DNA from: Actinoplanes siamensis
GTDB lineage: Bacteria; Actinomycetota; Actinomycetes; Mycobacteriales; Micromonosporaceae
Length of the DNA stretch: 64,000 nucleotides
Reading direction: 5' to 3'
Assembly (NCBI RefSeq): GCF_016862395.1
Contig: NZ_BOMW01000027.1
Location: 106,203 to 170,202 of the forward strand
Both the position numbers and the translations under genes were made by a program. Under the pieces are notes generated by a model. It was not told where the DNA came from and searched no databases. It worked only from the letters and a program-made list of their open reading frames with translations. Below are positions 35,073 to 43,781 of the stretch, one piece after another. Position 1 is the first letter of the stretch; each line of letters begins with the position of its first letter.

Positions 35073-35681
35073 GTGGATAGCTATCTGACGGGATTGCTTC
35101 TCGGACTCGCCATGATCACTCCTATCGGGCCGCAGAACATATTTCTTGTCAATCAGGGTTTCACATTCGGCATGCCGAGGGTCCTGGTCGCCGTCGGGGC
35201 GGCCGGGGTTTGCGACACCGTACTCATCGCACTGGGTGGTGCCGGTGCCGCCGCCGCGCTCAACGCCGTACCCGGATTGGAAACGGTTCTCCTGATCGGC
35301 GGGGCCGTTTTCCTCACCTATCTCGGCATCAAGTCCTTCCGCACCACATACGAAGAACTGGATCACGCGCGTCCGACAATCATGCGCTGGCCAACGGTGG
35401 TCGCCCAATGTGCATCGGCGTCCGTTCTGAATCCCCATGCGGTGCTCGACGTGGTCGGCCTGCTCGGCGTGGCGATCGCCGCGCAGACACCCGATGACCG
35501 ACCGGTGTTCGCGGCCGGGACCGTCAGCGCCTCCTGGATCTGGTTCCTCGCCCTCGCGATCGGTGCCTCCGCGCTGCGGCCGTGGCTGACGTCCCGCCGC
35601 CGGCAATGGATCGATCGCATATCCGGAACGCTGCTGCTGGTCTTCGCCGCGCTCTTCGCAATGGAGGCGCTCCACGGTTGA
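35073..35681 (+). CDS. LysE/ArgO-family amino-acid exporter
   Basis: This 202-residue protein has six hydrophobic helices. The N-terminal IGPQNIFLVNQG is the LysE/ArgO signature. An internal Asn-Pro (VLNPHAVLDVVGLLG) in the fourth helix is also conserved. Family members export lysine, arginine or other amino acids and analogues. The GTG at 35073 follows the B3/4 gene by 36 bp; the radical SAM gene follows by 31 bp. This context suggests export of the product of the radical SAM enzyme. Confidence 0.88.
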   Translation: MDSYLTGLLLGLAMITPIGPQNIFLVNQGFTFGMPRVLVAVGAAGVCDTVLIALGGAGAAAALNAVPGLETVLLIGGAVFLTYLGIKSFRTTYEELDHARPTIMRWPTVVAQCASASVLNPHAVLDVVGLLGVAIAAQTPDDRPVFAAGTVSASWIWFLALAIGASALRPWLTSRRRQWIDRISGTLLLVFAALFAMEALHG

Positions 35682-35712
35682 CCAGCCCTTCCCCCCACGG
35701 AGGTACACGACC

Positions 35713-37614
35713 ATGATAAAGATTGGTCTGGTCCAACAAAGTGCCTGGGACCTTCCGATTGACTCCATGCCACTGGCCGCGGGTTACCTGAAAGCGGTGG
35801 TGGAGGCCGACACCGACCTCGGCCCTGAAACAGAAGTCCGGATCCACAACCTCCGTGGCGGATGGTCCGTCACCGACATGGCCCGCCGGATCTTCGCCGA
35901 CGACGTACCCGACATTCTCGCCTTCTCGGTGTTGGGCTGGAATTACCGCAATTTTGCCTGCCTCGCCGAGTTGTACAAGCAGCTCAAGCCCGGCGGGCTT
36001 GCCGTGTTCGGCGGAAACCACGTCAGCCAGCAGGGCGAACGCGTCTTCCGCGAACATCCGTCGGTCGACATCGTAGTCAACGGCGAAGGCGAGCTCACCT
36101 TCCGCGACCTGGTCGGCGCCGTTCTCGCCGACCGCCGCCAACCACGCCTGTCCGACATCGCCGGCCTGTCGTTCAGAGCGCCGGACGGCTCCTGCGTCAG
36201 CACACCTGACCGGGAACGGATCGACAACCTGGACGTCATACCGTCGCCGTTCCTCACCGGTGCGATCCCGCTGCTCGACCACGACGGCCATTTTCCGTAC
36301 GAGTTCGCGTTGCTCGAGACGAATCGCGGCTGCCCGTACAAGTGCTCGTTCTGCTACTGGGGTGGCGCCACCGGCCAACGGGTACGCTCCTTCTCCCGCG
36401 AGCGGCTCGCCGCGGAACTGGACCTCTTCGGCTTCCACAACGTCCCGACGGTGTTTCTGTGCGATGCGAACTTCGGGATGCTCGAGGCGGACGAGGAGTT
36501 CACCGAAGATCTCCTGCGCACCAACGCCAAGTACGGCTATCCCACGGCCCTGGAGGCGAACTGGGCCAAGAACAAGTCCCAGCGCTTCCACCACATCGTC
36601 CGGACCCTCAGGGACCACGGCTTCAAAAGCTCGTTCACGCTGGCTCTTCAGACGCTGTCCGACGAGGCGCTCGCCGACATGCAGCGACGCAACATGAAAC
36701 TGAACCAGTGGAGCGAACTGGCCGACTGGCTCGCCGAGGAGAAGATGGAAGCCTTCGTCGAGCTCATCTGGGGCGCTCCGGGCGAGACCACGAAGTCGTT
36801 CTTCACCGGGTACGACCGGCTCGCCGAGAAGGTGCCGCGCATCGCCGTGTACCCGCTGCTGCTGCTACCCAACACCGCCTACAGCGAACAGCGTGAGCTG
36901 CACGGCTTCGTCACCTTGCGGGGTCAGAACGACGACTTCGAGTATGTGCTCGCGAACCGGTCCTCGACCTTCACCGAGAACCTCAGCATGCAACGCTTCA
37001 TGTACCTCGCCCGGATCCTGGGCGAGAACCAGTACTTCAAGCGGCTGTGGCATCCGGCGCGCCGGCTCGCGGGATTGACACAGTCGCAGGTGATCCACAG
37101 CCTCCTGGAGTGGATCGACGCGTCCGTCCGCGAGCCGGTCGTCGCCTTCCGCGAGTCGATCCCCGTCATCGCCGAGTCACCGGCGGTCGCGGCGGGCCAT
37201 CGGATGCTGTACAGCGACCCCGCTCTGGGCGAGGAGATCGAGCGCTGGTGGAACACCGAGGTGGTGGGTCGCTTCCCGGACGGCTGGGCCGAGGCGGGCC
37301 GGTACGTTTACACGTTCGAACGCTGGAGCCGCCCCGTCTACCAGCCGCCCGGCGCACCACTGCCCGCGGGCTGGCGGGTGGACGGCGACGAGTACGTCAG
37401 TGATCCGGTGAGCTTCCCCTACCCCATGGTCGAGGTCTTCGATCGGCTCGCGTCCGGGACCGTCGATCCGCCCGACCGAACCCCGGTCACGTACGAGTTC
37501 CGCAGCACTCGCGGCTTCTACCAGCACCTGGACAACCACGAGACGGGAGCACACTACTTCGCCCATGCCGTACGACTCGAACCAGCCACCAACGTCCCTG
37601 ATCTGTACGCCTAG
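35713..37614 (+). CDS. B12-binding-domain radical SAM enzyme
   Basis: This 633-residue protein has an N-terminal cobalamin-binding Rossmann-like domain (about 1-145, with FSVLGWN, LAVFGGNHVSQQG and VNGEGELTF). A radical SAM barrel follows, with the cluster motif Cys207-x3-Cys211-x2-Cys214 in NRGCPYKCSFCYWG. The C-terminal ~200 residues are unusual and rich in Trp/Tyr. Members use cob(III)alamin and a 5'-deoxyadenosyl radical to methylate unactivated carbons or rearrange amino acids and natural products. The ATG at 35713 follows a GGAGG site. No peptide precursor is seen nearby, so a free amino acid or small-molecule substrate is more likely than a RiPP. Confidence 0.87.
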   Translation: MIKIGLVQQSAWDLPIDSMPLAAGYLKAVVEADTDLGPETEVRIHNLRGGWSVTDMARRIFADDVPDILAFSVLGWNYRNFACLAELYKQLKPGGLAVFGGNHVSQQGERVFREHPSVDIVVNGEGELTFRDLVGAVLADRRQPRLSDIAGLSFRAPDGSCVSTPDRERIDNLDVIPSPFLTGAIPLLDHDGHFPYEFALLETNRGCPYKCSFCYWGGATGQRVRSFSRERLAAELDLFGFHNVPTVFLCDANFGMLEADEEFTEDLLRTNAKYGYPTALEANWAKNKSQRFHHIVRTLRDHGFKSSFTLALQTLSDEALADMQRRNMKLNQWSELADWLAEEKMEAFVELIWGAPGETTKSFFTGYDRLAEKVPRIAVYPLLLLPNTAYSEQRELHGFVTLRGQNDDFEYVLANRSSTFTENLSMQRFMYLARILGENQYFKRLWHPARRLAGLTQSQVIHSLLEWIDASVREPVVAFRESIPVIAESPAVAAGHRMLYSDPALGEEIERWWNTEVVGRFPDGWAEAGRYVYTFERWSRPVYQPPGAPLPAGWRVDGDEYVSDPVSFPYPMVEVFDRLASGTVDPPDRTPVTYEFRSTRGFYQHLDNHETGAHYFAHAVRLEPATNVPDLYA

Positions 37615-37644
37615 TACGACAGCAGCGCTCCCCGTGAGGTGGAG

Positions 37645-37860
37645 TCTTCGCCGGTAGTGGCTGGTTCTGGCTCTGTGCTGGTGTCGGCGACGCCATCGTG
37701 ACCATCGATTGATGAAGTCGCGGGTGCGGCGGATGGTGATCAGGTGTGCCAGCAGACGCCGGGTTTCGTTGCGGGGTGAGGGCGATGAGCCCGTCTTCGG
37801 GCTGTCGCCTTTTCCCGCTGTGACAGCGGTGACGGCGGGGCAGGGATGGCCGAGCATGGC
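37645..37860 (-). mobile_element. Degraded C-terminus of an IS701-like transposase
   Basis: On the minus strand, EDGLIALTP in one frame continues as ETRRLLAHLITIRRTR...WSRWRRRHQHRARTSHYRRR in another. The tail W-S-x-W-R-R-R-H-Q is characteristic of IS701-type transposases. The frame break and missing upstream part make it a dead remnant. Confidence 0.6.
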
Positions 37861-38918
37861 CAGCGTGTGGGGCGTACTGCGCCTGCACGACGTGGCCCCC
37901 GGCCCGGCCACCGCGCTGCTGGACCAGCGCGGATCTGGGGTGGCGATCCTCCACAGCACTTCGCCCGGTTCCGGCCGCCGGGCATCGCGTCCGCTCCCGG
38001 CACTGGCTGCCCGCGTGCGCGCCCCGATCGCCGACGTGCTCATCACGCTGGGCCGCGCCCGCGCCAGGATCACCGCCAACCTGCTCGTCACGCTGACCGC
38101 CAGCTGGCTCGCCGCCGCCGGTTATGCACCCGCGTCGCAGTCATCGAGCACCGCCGTACCCGCATGTGGCAACACCGGCCGGTCAGATTCGGCAGGCCGA
38201 ACGCGTACTGTTGGCGGCCGCCGTCGAGGTAGGAGAAGTGCACCGCTCGAAGTCCTCGGGCGTCTTGCGTAACGTCCATGATCGAGATCAGGGCGACGCC
38301 GACCTTACGAAGGTCCCGCCTGGAGACGGCCGCGTCGATGCTGTTGCGGTGCAGCCAGGATCGAGCGTAGACCAGGTCTGTTTCAGTATGCGCAGGTAGC
38401 TGAACGCTCGGGCGTACTCCCCGGTCGACCGGCAGACCACACGCCGAGTTCCATGTGGGCGGTCGCGGCGTGGAATGGCTCGGCTTGCGACTCGTCGTCG
38501 GAGCACCCTACGACGAGGCGGCGGCGGCGATCGAACTCTACGTCGACCCGCTGCTTCAGGTCACCAAATACAACAGAAAATCCGCCTTTCAGGCAGTCGT
38601 TGTCATTCGCACCCCATCGGGCGACGGCATGGGTAGGCTCGACGGTGCGATCCGGCCGGTGTGCCAGTCTGAACCGCCGGATCATTCACAAGATCACCGG
38701 ACTGCCTGAGCAGCCAACAAGCGGCCTGTCATTCATCTTTCCCACAGGCCGCGCTGGCAGTGACAGGTTGACGTGGCTCCGCAGGGCGCCCATCCGGGCG
38801 GGCGGCCGCGTTTGCCGTTACCACCTCATTACGCGGGAGCACCGCATCCGGTGGCGAGACAGCAAAATGTCCGGCGGTTTTGCTATTCCCGCGCGAAAGA
38901 TGTGAATGAGAGGGTCCC
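37861..38918. other. About 1 kb of decayed, mostly non-coding DNA
   Basis: No intact gene. Short frames such as one around 38455-38709 have partly protein-like composition but no identifiable start, partner or family. It lies between an IS remnant and the DUF4360 array, so it may be the residue of an insertion and deletion event. Confidence 0.4.
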
Positions 38919-39524
38919 ATGTTCAGGTTGAGGCGCATGATGGCGGCCGCAGCCCTCGGAGTATCGCTGATCGTGTCGCTGATCCCCTCGGCGCAGGCGC
39001 ATGCGCGGGCGCGAGTGGTGGATCCCGTCGTCACGCTGAAGGTCAAGGGAGCCAACGGCAGCGGTTGCCCGGCCTCTTCGAGCGTCACCACCGGCGTACC
39101 GGACAACACGGCGTTCTCCGTGAGTTTCAGCCAGTTCAAGGTGACCGGCGGCAGCTACAAAAACTGTAATGTCGTGATCGAAGTCAGCATTCCTGCGGGC
39201 TGGACATATTCGGTGTACGAGGTCATCAATCGCGGCTACGGCGTTCTCGGAAATAGCGCGTCCGGCCGGATTACCATGAACTCCTGGTTCACCGGTTTCC
39301 CGTGGACCCTGCGCGCGGACCAGACGGTCAAAGGGCCGTACGACGACTTCTGGCAGACGGACAGCACCGCCAGCGCGCAAATCTTCGCCCCCTGCGGCGC
39401 GTCGGCCAACTTGATTCTCAACACCACGCTGCGGGTCGCCGGACCCACGACGAGCTCGATGGAGTTGTTCGCGCAGGACGCCCGCGTATCAACCACTTTT
39501 CTTCTGAAATGGAAGAACTGCTGA
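38919..39524 (+). CDS. Secreted DUF4360 protein, copy 1
   Basis: This 201-residue protein has a Sec signal peptide (ending ...PSAQA near 25). Conserved DUF4360 features are GANGSGCPA, a YKNCNVVIEVSIPAGWTYSV strand pair, an SWFTGFPWT segment, an APCGASANLILNTTLRV motif and a terminal Lys-x-Cys. The paired cysteines should form disulfides outside the cell. The function of DUF4360 is unknown. It heads a tandem array of three paralogues; the next gene follows 31 bp later. Confidence 0.85.
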   Translation: MFRLRRMMAAAALGVSLIVSLIPSAQAHARARVVDPVVTLKVKGANGSGCPASSSVTTGVPDNTAFSVSFSQFKVTGGSYKNCNVVIEVSIPAGWTYSVYEVINRGYGVLGNSASGRITMNSWFTGFPWTLRADQTVKGPYDDFWQTDSTASAQIFAPCGASANLILNTTLRVAGPTTSSMELFAQDARVSTTFLLKWKNC

Positions 39525-39555
39525 TTCCGGCAACACTACTTAATAGGAGTTTCTC

Positions 39556-40149
39556 ATGTCCCGTACGAAGAAGGCGGCGGCGGTCCTCGCGGGAGCGTTG
39601 CTCGGGCCGCTTCTCCCGACGGCGGCTCAGGCGGTGCCGACGGGGGCGCCCGAGATCACCCTCAAGGTCCTGGGCGCCTTCGGCAGTGGCTGCCCCAAGG
39701 ACACCACCTCCGCTCAGTCCACCGCGGACAACACCGCGTTCAGTCTGTCCTACAGCGCGTTCCGCGTGTACGGCAACGACTACAAGAGCTGCAAGGTGTC
39801 GGTCCGGCTCAGCGTACCCCAGGGCTGGACCTATGCGGTGACCTCGGTGGTCAACCGGGTGACGCCTGATCTGGACTATCAGTCCTCGGCCAGGTTGCAG
39901 ATGAACGCGTGGTTCACCGGAAGCCCGTGGAACGCGTCGGCCACCAATTCGCTCAGCGGTCCGGATACCAACCTCTGGACCACGACGAGCAACACCGGCA
40001 CCCTCATCTACGCGCCGTGCAACAAGTCGTTGGACCTGAACGTCAACAACACGCTGCGGGTGAACGGGAAAGCCTCGAGTTCCGCCGAGCTCATCGACAC
40101 CGATTCTCAGGAGTCGACGATTTTCAACCTGACCTGGAAGACGTGCTGA
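39556..40149 (+). CDS. Secreted DUF4360 protein, copy 2
   Basis: This 197-residue paralogue of the neighbouring two has a Sec signal peptide (ends ...AAQA), GAFGSGCPKD, YKSCKVSVRLSVPQGWTY, AWFTGSPWN, APCNKSLDLNVNNTLRV and a final WKTC. An AGGAG site precedes the ATG. Ends at a strong hairpin before copy 3. Confidence 0.86.
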   Translation: MSRTKKAAAVLAGALLGPLLPTAAQAVPTGAPEITLKVLGAFGSGCPKDTTSAQSTADNTAFSLSYSAFRVYGNDYKSCKVSVRLSVPQGWTYAVTSVVNRVTPDLDYQSSARLQMNAWFTGSPWNASATNSLSGPDTNLWTTTSNTGTLIYAPCNKSLDLNVNNTLRVNGKASSSAELIDTDSQESTIFNLTWKTC

Positions 40150-40164
40150 CATGCGAACACCTAT

Positions 40165-40197
40165 CGGCCGGCAACAGGGCTCCCTGTGGCCGGCCGG
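40165..40197 (+). terminator. Hairpin between DUF4360 copies 2 and 3
   Basis: The outer stem CGGCCGGC/GCCGGCCG (40165-40172, 40189-40196) encloses an inner CAGGG/CCCTG stem and is followed by TTT. It lies 16 bp after the stop codon. Confidence 0.65.
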
Positions 40198-40266
40198 TTT
40201 CTCGCCACCAAAATCTCCGCTGGGGAGCTGTCCGGCAAGCGCCGCGATACAAGCCAAGGAGTACCC

Positions 40267-40857
40267 ATGTCCGGATTGAAGATCATCGTGTTGGCGCTCG
40301 TCGGCGCTTCCCTTTTCGTGCCGTCCACCTCGGCAAGTCCCCTGCCACCGCGGCCCCAACCGCAGCTCACCGTGAAGCTGCTCAGCGCGAACGGTAGCGG
40401 CTGCCGCCGCGATACCACCACCAAGCCGCCCGTCGACGCGCTCGTACTGCCGTCCGGGGCCGTTACGGTGCGATATCGCGGTTTTTCGGTATCGGGCAGC
40501 GACTACAAGAGCTGCGTCCTCTTCGTCAGCGTGGCGACTCCGGTCGGATGGACCTATCTGATCCCCTCAGTGGCCAATCAGGCCACCGTCACCCTCGACG
40601 AGTCTGCAACCGCGACCCTTTCGACGGCCATGTGGTTCACCGGCCTCGAATGGACCGTGCGCGACACCAAGAAAGTGACGGGCCCGCAGAACCGCACCTG
40701 GAACACCAGCGCCGTCCCCCGCCCGGCGGCGTGGGCCCCGTGCGGGACATCGGTGAACCTGTCCATCGCTGAAACGGTGCGCGTCGCCGGAAGCCCGGCG
40801 AACACCGCTCGCCTGGTGGCGACGACCTTCGGCCCCCCGAAGTGGCGGCGATGCTGA
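40267..40857 (+). CDS. Secreted DUF4360 protein, copy 3
   Basis: This 196-residue protein has a signal peptide (ending ...STSAS), ANGSGCRRD, YKSCVLFVSVATPVGWTYLI, MWFTGLEWT, APCGTSVNLSIAETVRV and C-terminal RRC. The ATG at 40267 has an AAGGAG site nine bases upstream. It is more diverged from copies 1 and 2 than they are from each other, by eye. Confidence 0.85.
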   Translation: MSGLKIIVLALVGASLFVPSTSASPLPPRPQPQLTVKLLSANGSGCRRDTTTKPPVDALVLPSGAVTVRYRGFSVSGSDYKSCVLFVSVATPVGWTYLIPSVANQATVTLDESATATLSTAMWFTGLEWTVRDTKKVTGPQNRTWNTSAVPRPAAWAPCGTSVNLSIAETVRVAGSPANTARLVATTFGPPKWRRC

Positions 40858-41224
40858 GCCGGGGACCAGGTACGCGCCGGCATTGCGACCCGATGGTCAC
40901 GGAGCTCGTGCTCAATGGTCTGGTGAATTCGATGGGGCGGCCTGCCTGAGCGGTGCCGGCCGCAAATACCAGCGGTTCCCTGGCAGGGCAGGACGGCCTT
41001 CGTTATTTTGTATGCCAGGGTGTATTTCTTCTTGAGGGAGATCGCCGAGAAATCCTGGCCGCGGCAGCAATGCGGCTCCGGCGCTCTCTACCGATATCCA
41101 GGTACGTCGCTTGCGGCCGTGGTCGGCGAAGATGCGGGCCTGCCCTCAGAATCATCGGCTCGCAGCCCATTCGAAAAGAATCGCACCCTGTTCCGAATAG
41201 TCATACTTTCTCAAGGAGGATCTC
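40858..41224. other. Non-coding gap upstream of small secreted gene
   Basis: About 370 bp with no gene. It includes an AT-richer patch near 41003-41035 that may hold the promoter of the downstream gene, and an AAGGAGG site just before that start. Confidence 0.45.
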
Positions 41225-41653
41225 ATGAAACACCGCAACCCGCGCCGGCGTCTGGGCATTCTGGCGGCCGTCGCCATCCTGATGTTCAGCGCGCTGCCGA
41301 CCGTCGCGGCACATGCGGCGCTGCAGCCCGTCTCGAAGATCTCGGTGGTCAACAACGGCGGGTACGTGTTCTCGTTCCAGGTGCAGTGGCTCAGCGGCGA
41401 CGACGGCAACTGGCACACCGCCGACTGGAACAGCGGCAATTATCCGATCGACCAGACCCGGACCAGCCCACCCCTGTCCGAGATAGGTGTGCCGTCCGAC
41501 GCGCTGGCGGTCACGCCGTACGGTTCGGCCGTCCTGGGCACGTCCGGGCAGGGCCACGGCTTCGTCCAGTTCGACCCGTCGAGCAGCAACGTCGCCACCT
41601 ACAGCGCGACCGGCACCACGTTCGTCGGCTTCGACATCAAACTGATTTCCTGA
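41225..41653 (+). CDS. Small secreted protein, NNGG family copy A
   Basis: This 142-residue protein has a Sec signal peptide (ending ...VAAHA near 31) and a ~110-residue beta-rich domain beginning ISVVNNGGYVFSFQVQW, with a central YPIDQTR and a C-terminal strand pair (YSATGTTFVGFDIKLIS). The same order of motifs occurs in the protein at 60953-61342 (VVNNGGFVINFQL, YPINQYR, YTASGTTLNYSVTLLT). Function unknown; possibly lectin-like or structural. A very good AAGGAGG site precedes the ATG. Confidence 0.8.
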   Translation: MKHRNPRRRLGILAAVAILMFSALPTVAAHAALQPVSKISVVNNGGYVFSFQVQWLSGDDGNWHTADWNSGNYPIDQTRTSPPLSEIGVPSDALAVTPYGSAVLGTSGQGHGFVQFDPSSSNVATYSATGTTFVGFDIKLIS

Positions 41654-41664
41654 CCCGCTCAGCG

Positions 41665-41702
41665 CTGTCGCCCGGCGTCCCCTACAGCCCGCCGGGCGAC
41701 AG
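41665..41702 (+). terminator. Hairpin after the NNGG secreted gene
   Basis: Perfect 13-bp stem CTGTCGCCCGGCG (41665-41677) pairs with 41690-41702 around a 12-nt loop, 12 bp after the stop codon. Confidence 0.68.
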
Positions 41703-42280
41703 GCTGTCCGCGGCACCGTTGCCGGTCGATGGGTCACCGCTGACCGGCCGCCCGGTTCCGCGTCGGCCGTAGCGCCTGCCAGGACCTCCACCAACGGGCA
41801 GAGCGCCACCCTGGTTCCGGTGATCGCCGTTCGGCTTCACTCCGGGACCGCCGGGAGAACCTGGTGAGCCAACGCCTGCCAACCCGGCACGGATCGCGGG
41901 GCGTGGTCGTTCCCGTCCTGCCGCCGTCGGCCGGCGTGCCGCGGCCCGCTGGTCCCACAGCAACATGGTCGACGGCCGGGCGTACGCCTTCCCTCCGACG
42001 ACGCGTTGGCCCAGGAGTCGCTGGTGCATGATGGAGTCCCGCGCCGCCGGCGGCATCACGCCGTCTCGTTCTGATCTTCTACATCGATGAAGCGCACTCT
42101 GAAAGAGTGCGCTTCGTGCAGTATGTGGCAATTGTCACTCGGCGGTCGTCGAAGTGCTCCTCACGAGGACATGCGCAGGTAGCGCCGCGCCCGAGGGCCT
42201 GTGGGCCCAGTGTCAGAGCGTCCCACGGCGTGCGGGCCAAGTTTCCTTCCCATGCCCGGAAGGCTAGCCTCCCCCTCTAG
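41703..42280. other. Non-coding gap before siderophore operon
   Basis: Nearly 600 bp without a credible gene. Contains the separate hairpin at 42089-42115 and, at its right end, the iron box. Confidence 0.5.
42089..42115. terminator. 12-bp perfect hairpin with GAA loop
   Basis: GAAGCGCACTCT, a 3-nt GAA loop and AGAGTGCGCTTC form a very stable stem in the gap upstream of the siderophore operon. It may terminate stray transcripts or end a small RNA; orientation cannot be set. Confidence 0.5.
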
Positions 42281-42299
42281 TTAGGTAAGGTTTACCTTA
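42281..42299. promoter_or_regulatory. Iron box (DmdR/IdeR-type operator)
   Basis: TTAGGTAAGGTTTACCTTA matches the 19-bp DmdR/IdeR consensus at about 15 positions, with a TAAGGT/ACCTTA dyad. It lies 12 bp before the first siderophore gene. An Fe2+-loaded DtxR-family repressor should shut off the operon when iron is plentiful. Confidence 0.88.
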
Positions 42300-42311
42300 T
42301 TGGAGGCCCCG

Positions 42312-43781
42312 TTGGAGCGGTCCGATTCCCCACATCTGTTTTCCGGCTCCACCCTGGACGGTTACACGGCCGGTGTGTGGCACGCGTCGGCGCTGCTCGC
42401 CGACCGGGTGAAGGCAGTGCGGCAGCCGTACTCCGGCGCAGGCGTCGCCGAGTTGCAGGAACAGGTCGACACCGTCGACCTCGACCGGCCCCTCGGTGAC
42501 ACCGGTGCGGCATTGCACGAAGTCGCCCGGCTCTACCTGGACAACGCCGTCTGGTTCCATGAGCCCGCCTACGTCGCCCACCTCAACTGCCCGGTCGCCA
42601 TCCCCGCGCTCAGCGCGGAGGTACTGATCTCCGCGGTGAACTCCTCGGTGGACACCTGGGACCAGAGCACCGCGGGCACCCTCATCGAGCGCCGCCTGAT
42701 CGACTGGACGGCCGGGCGGATCGGCTTCGGCCCGGGCGCCGACGGTATCTTCACCAGCGGCGGCACCCAGTCCAACTTGCAGGCCCTGCTGCTGGCCCGC
42801 GAGGAGACCCTGGCCGGTCCGGTCGGGGACCGGGCCACCGCGATCCCGAAGCTACGGATCTTCGCCACCACCGAGAGCCACTTCAGCGTCAGCAAGTCGG
42901 CCGGCATCCTCGGCATGGCCGCCGACGCGGTGGTCGGTGTGGCCACCGACGGCACCGGCCGGATGGACCCGGAGGCGCTCGCCGCCGCCATCGACGACGT
43001 GCGCCGCGACGGCGGGATCCCGATGGCCGTCGTCGCCACCGCCGGCACCACCGACCTGGGCCGCATCGACCCGGTCGACGCCATCGCGGCGATCTGCGAG
43101 AGCCGGGGCATCTGGTTCCACGTCGACGCAGCGTACGGCTGCGGTCTACTCGTCTCGCGCCGCCGGAACCTGCTGGACGGCATCGAGCGGGCTGACTCGG
43201 TGACCGTCGATTTCCACAAGAGCTACTTCCAGCCGGTCAGTTCCAGCGCGATCGTGGTGCGCCGGGGCGAGACGATGCGCCGGATCGCGGTGCACGCCGA
43301 CTACCTGAACCCGCGCACCGCCGCCGTGCCGAATCAGGTCGACAAGAGCCTGCAGACCACCCGCCGCTTCGACGCGCTGAAGTTGTGGATGACGCTGCGG
43401 ACCATGGGCGCCGAGCAGATCGGTGCCATGTTCGACGCCGTCATCGACCGGGCGCACGAGGTCTACCTGGAGATCTGCGACGACCCGGACTTCGAGGCGG
43501 TGGCCGCGCCGACGCTGAGCACGGTGCTGTTCCGGTACCGGCCGTCCGGCACGACCGTCGCCGAGTGCGACGACCTGATGCCGCGGCTGCGCCAGCGGCT
43601 GTTCTACGGCGGCCGGGCGATCGTCGCCGGCACCACCATCGGCGGACACTACTGGCTCAAGTTCACCCTGCTCAACCCGAACACCACGATGGACGATCTG
43701 CGCAGCGTGCTGGACCTGATCCGCGGGATCGGCGCCGAGATGACCGGCGAGCGCGACGAGGCCGCGGCGGTGATGGCCTGA
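42312..43781 (+). CDS. desA: PLP-dependent lysine/diamine decarboxylase (DesA-like)
   Basis: This 489-residue group II decarboxylase has the PLP lysine in VDFHKSYFQ, the cofactor His/Asp region WFHVDAAYG and an SGGTQSNLQALL phosphate-binding stretch. In desferrioxamine pathways DesA converts L-lysine to cadaverine. The start is a TTG at 42312 with GGAGG five bases upstream; a second TTG at 42300 overlaps the iron box and is less likely. First gene of a four-gene operon; its stop overlaps the next start (TGATG). Confidence 0.9.
   Translation: MERSDSPHLFSGSTLDGYTAGVWHASALLADRVKAVRQPYSGAGVAELQEQVDTVDLDRPLGDTGAALHEVARLYLDNAVWFHEPAYVAHLNCPVAIPALSAEVLISAVNSSVDTWDQSTAGTLIERRLIDWTAGRIGFGPGADGIFTSGGTQSNLQALLLAREETLAGPVGDRATAIPKLRIFATTESHFSVSKSAGILGMAADAVVGVATDGTGRMDPEALAAAIDDVRRDGGIPMAVVATAGTTDLGRIDPVDAIAAICESRGIWFHVDAAYGCGLLVSRRRNLLDGIERADSVTVDFHKSYFQPVSSSAIVVRRGETMRRIAVHADYLNPRTAAVPNQVDKSLQTTRRFDALKLWMTLRTMGAEQIGAMFDAVIDRAHEVYLEICDDPDFEAVAAPTLSTVLFRYRPSGTTVAECDDLMPRLRQRLFYGGRAIVAGTTIGGHYWLKFTLLNPNTTMDDLRSVLDLIRGIGAEMTGERDEAAAVMA

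Noticed and set aside
34269..37614. RiPP cluster around the B12 radical SAM enzyme
   Set aside because: No short precursor frame with a ribosome-binding site was found within the operon or its flanks, and the partner genes are amino-acid related.
37861..38710. Several short frames as genes
   Set aside because: No consistent frame, start signal or family; the region looks decayed.
42300..42311. Upstream TTG as start of desA
   Set aside because: It overlaps the end of the iron box; the TTG at 42312 has a correctly spaced GGAGG.
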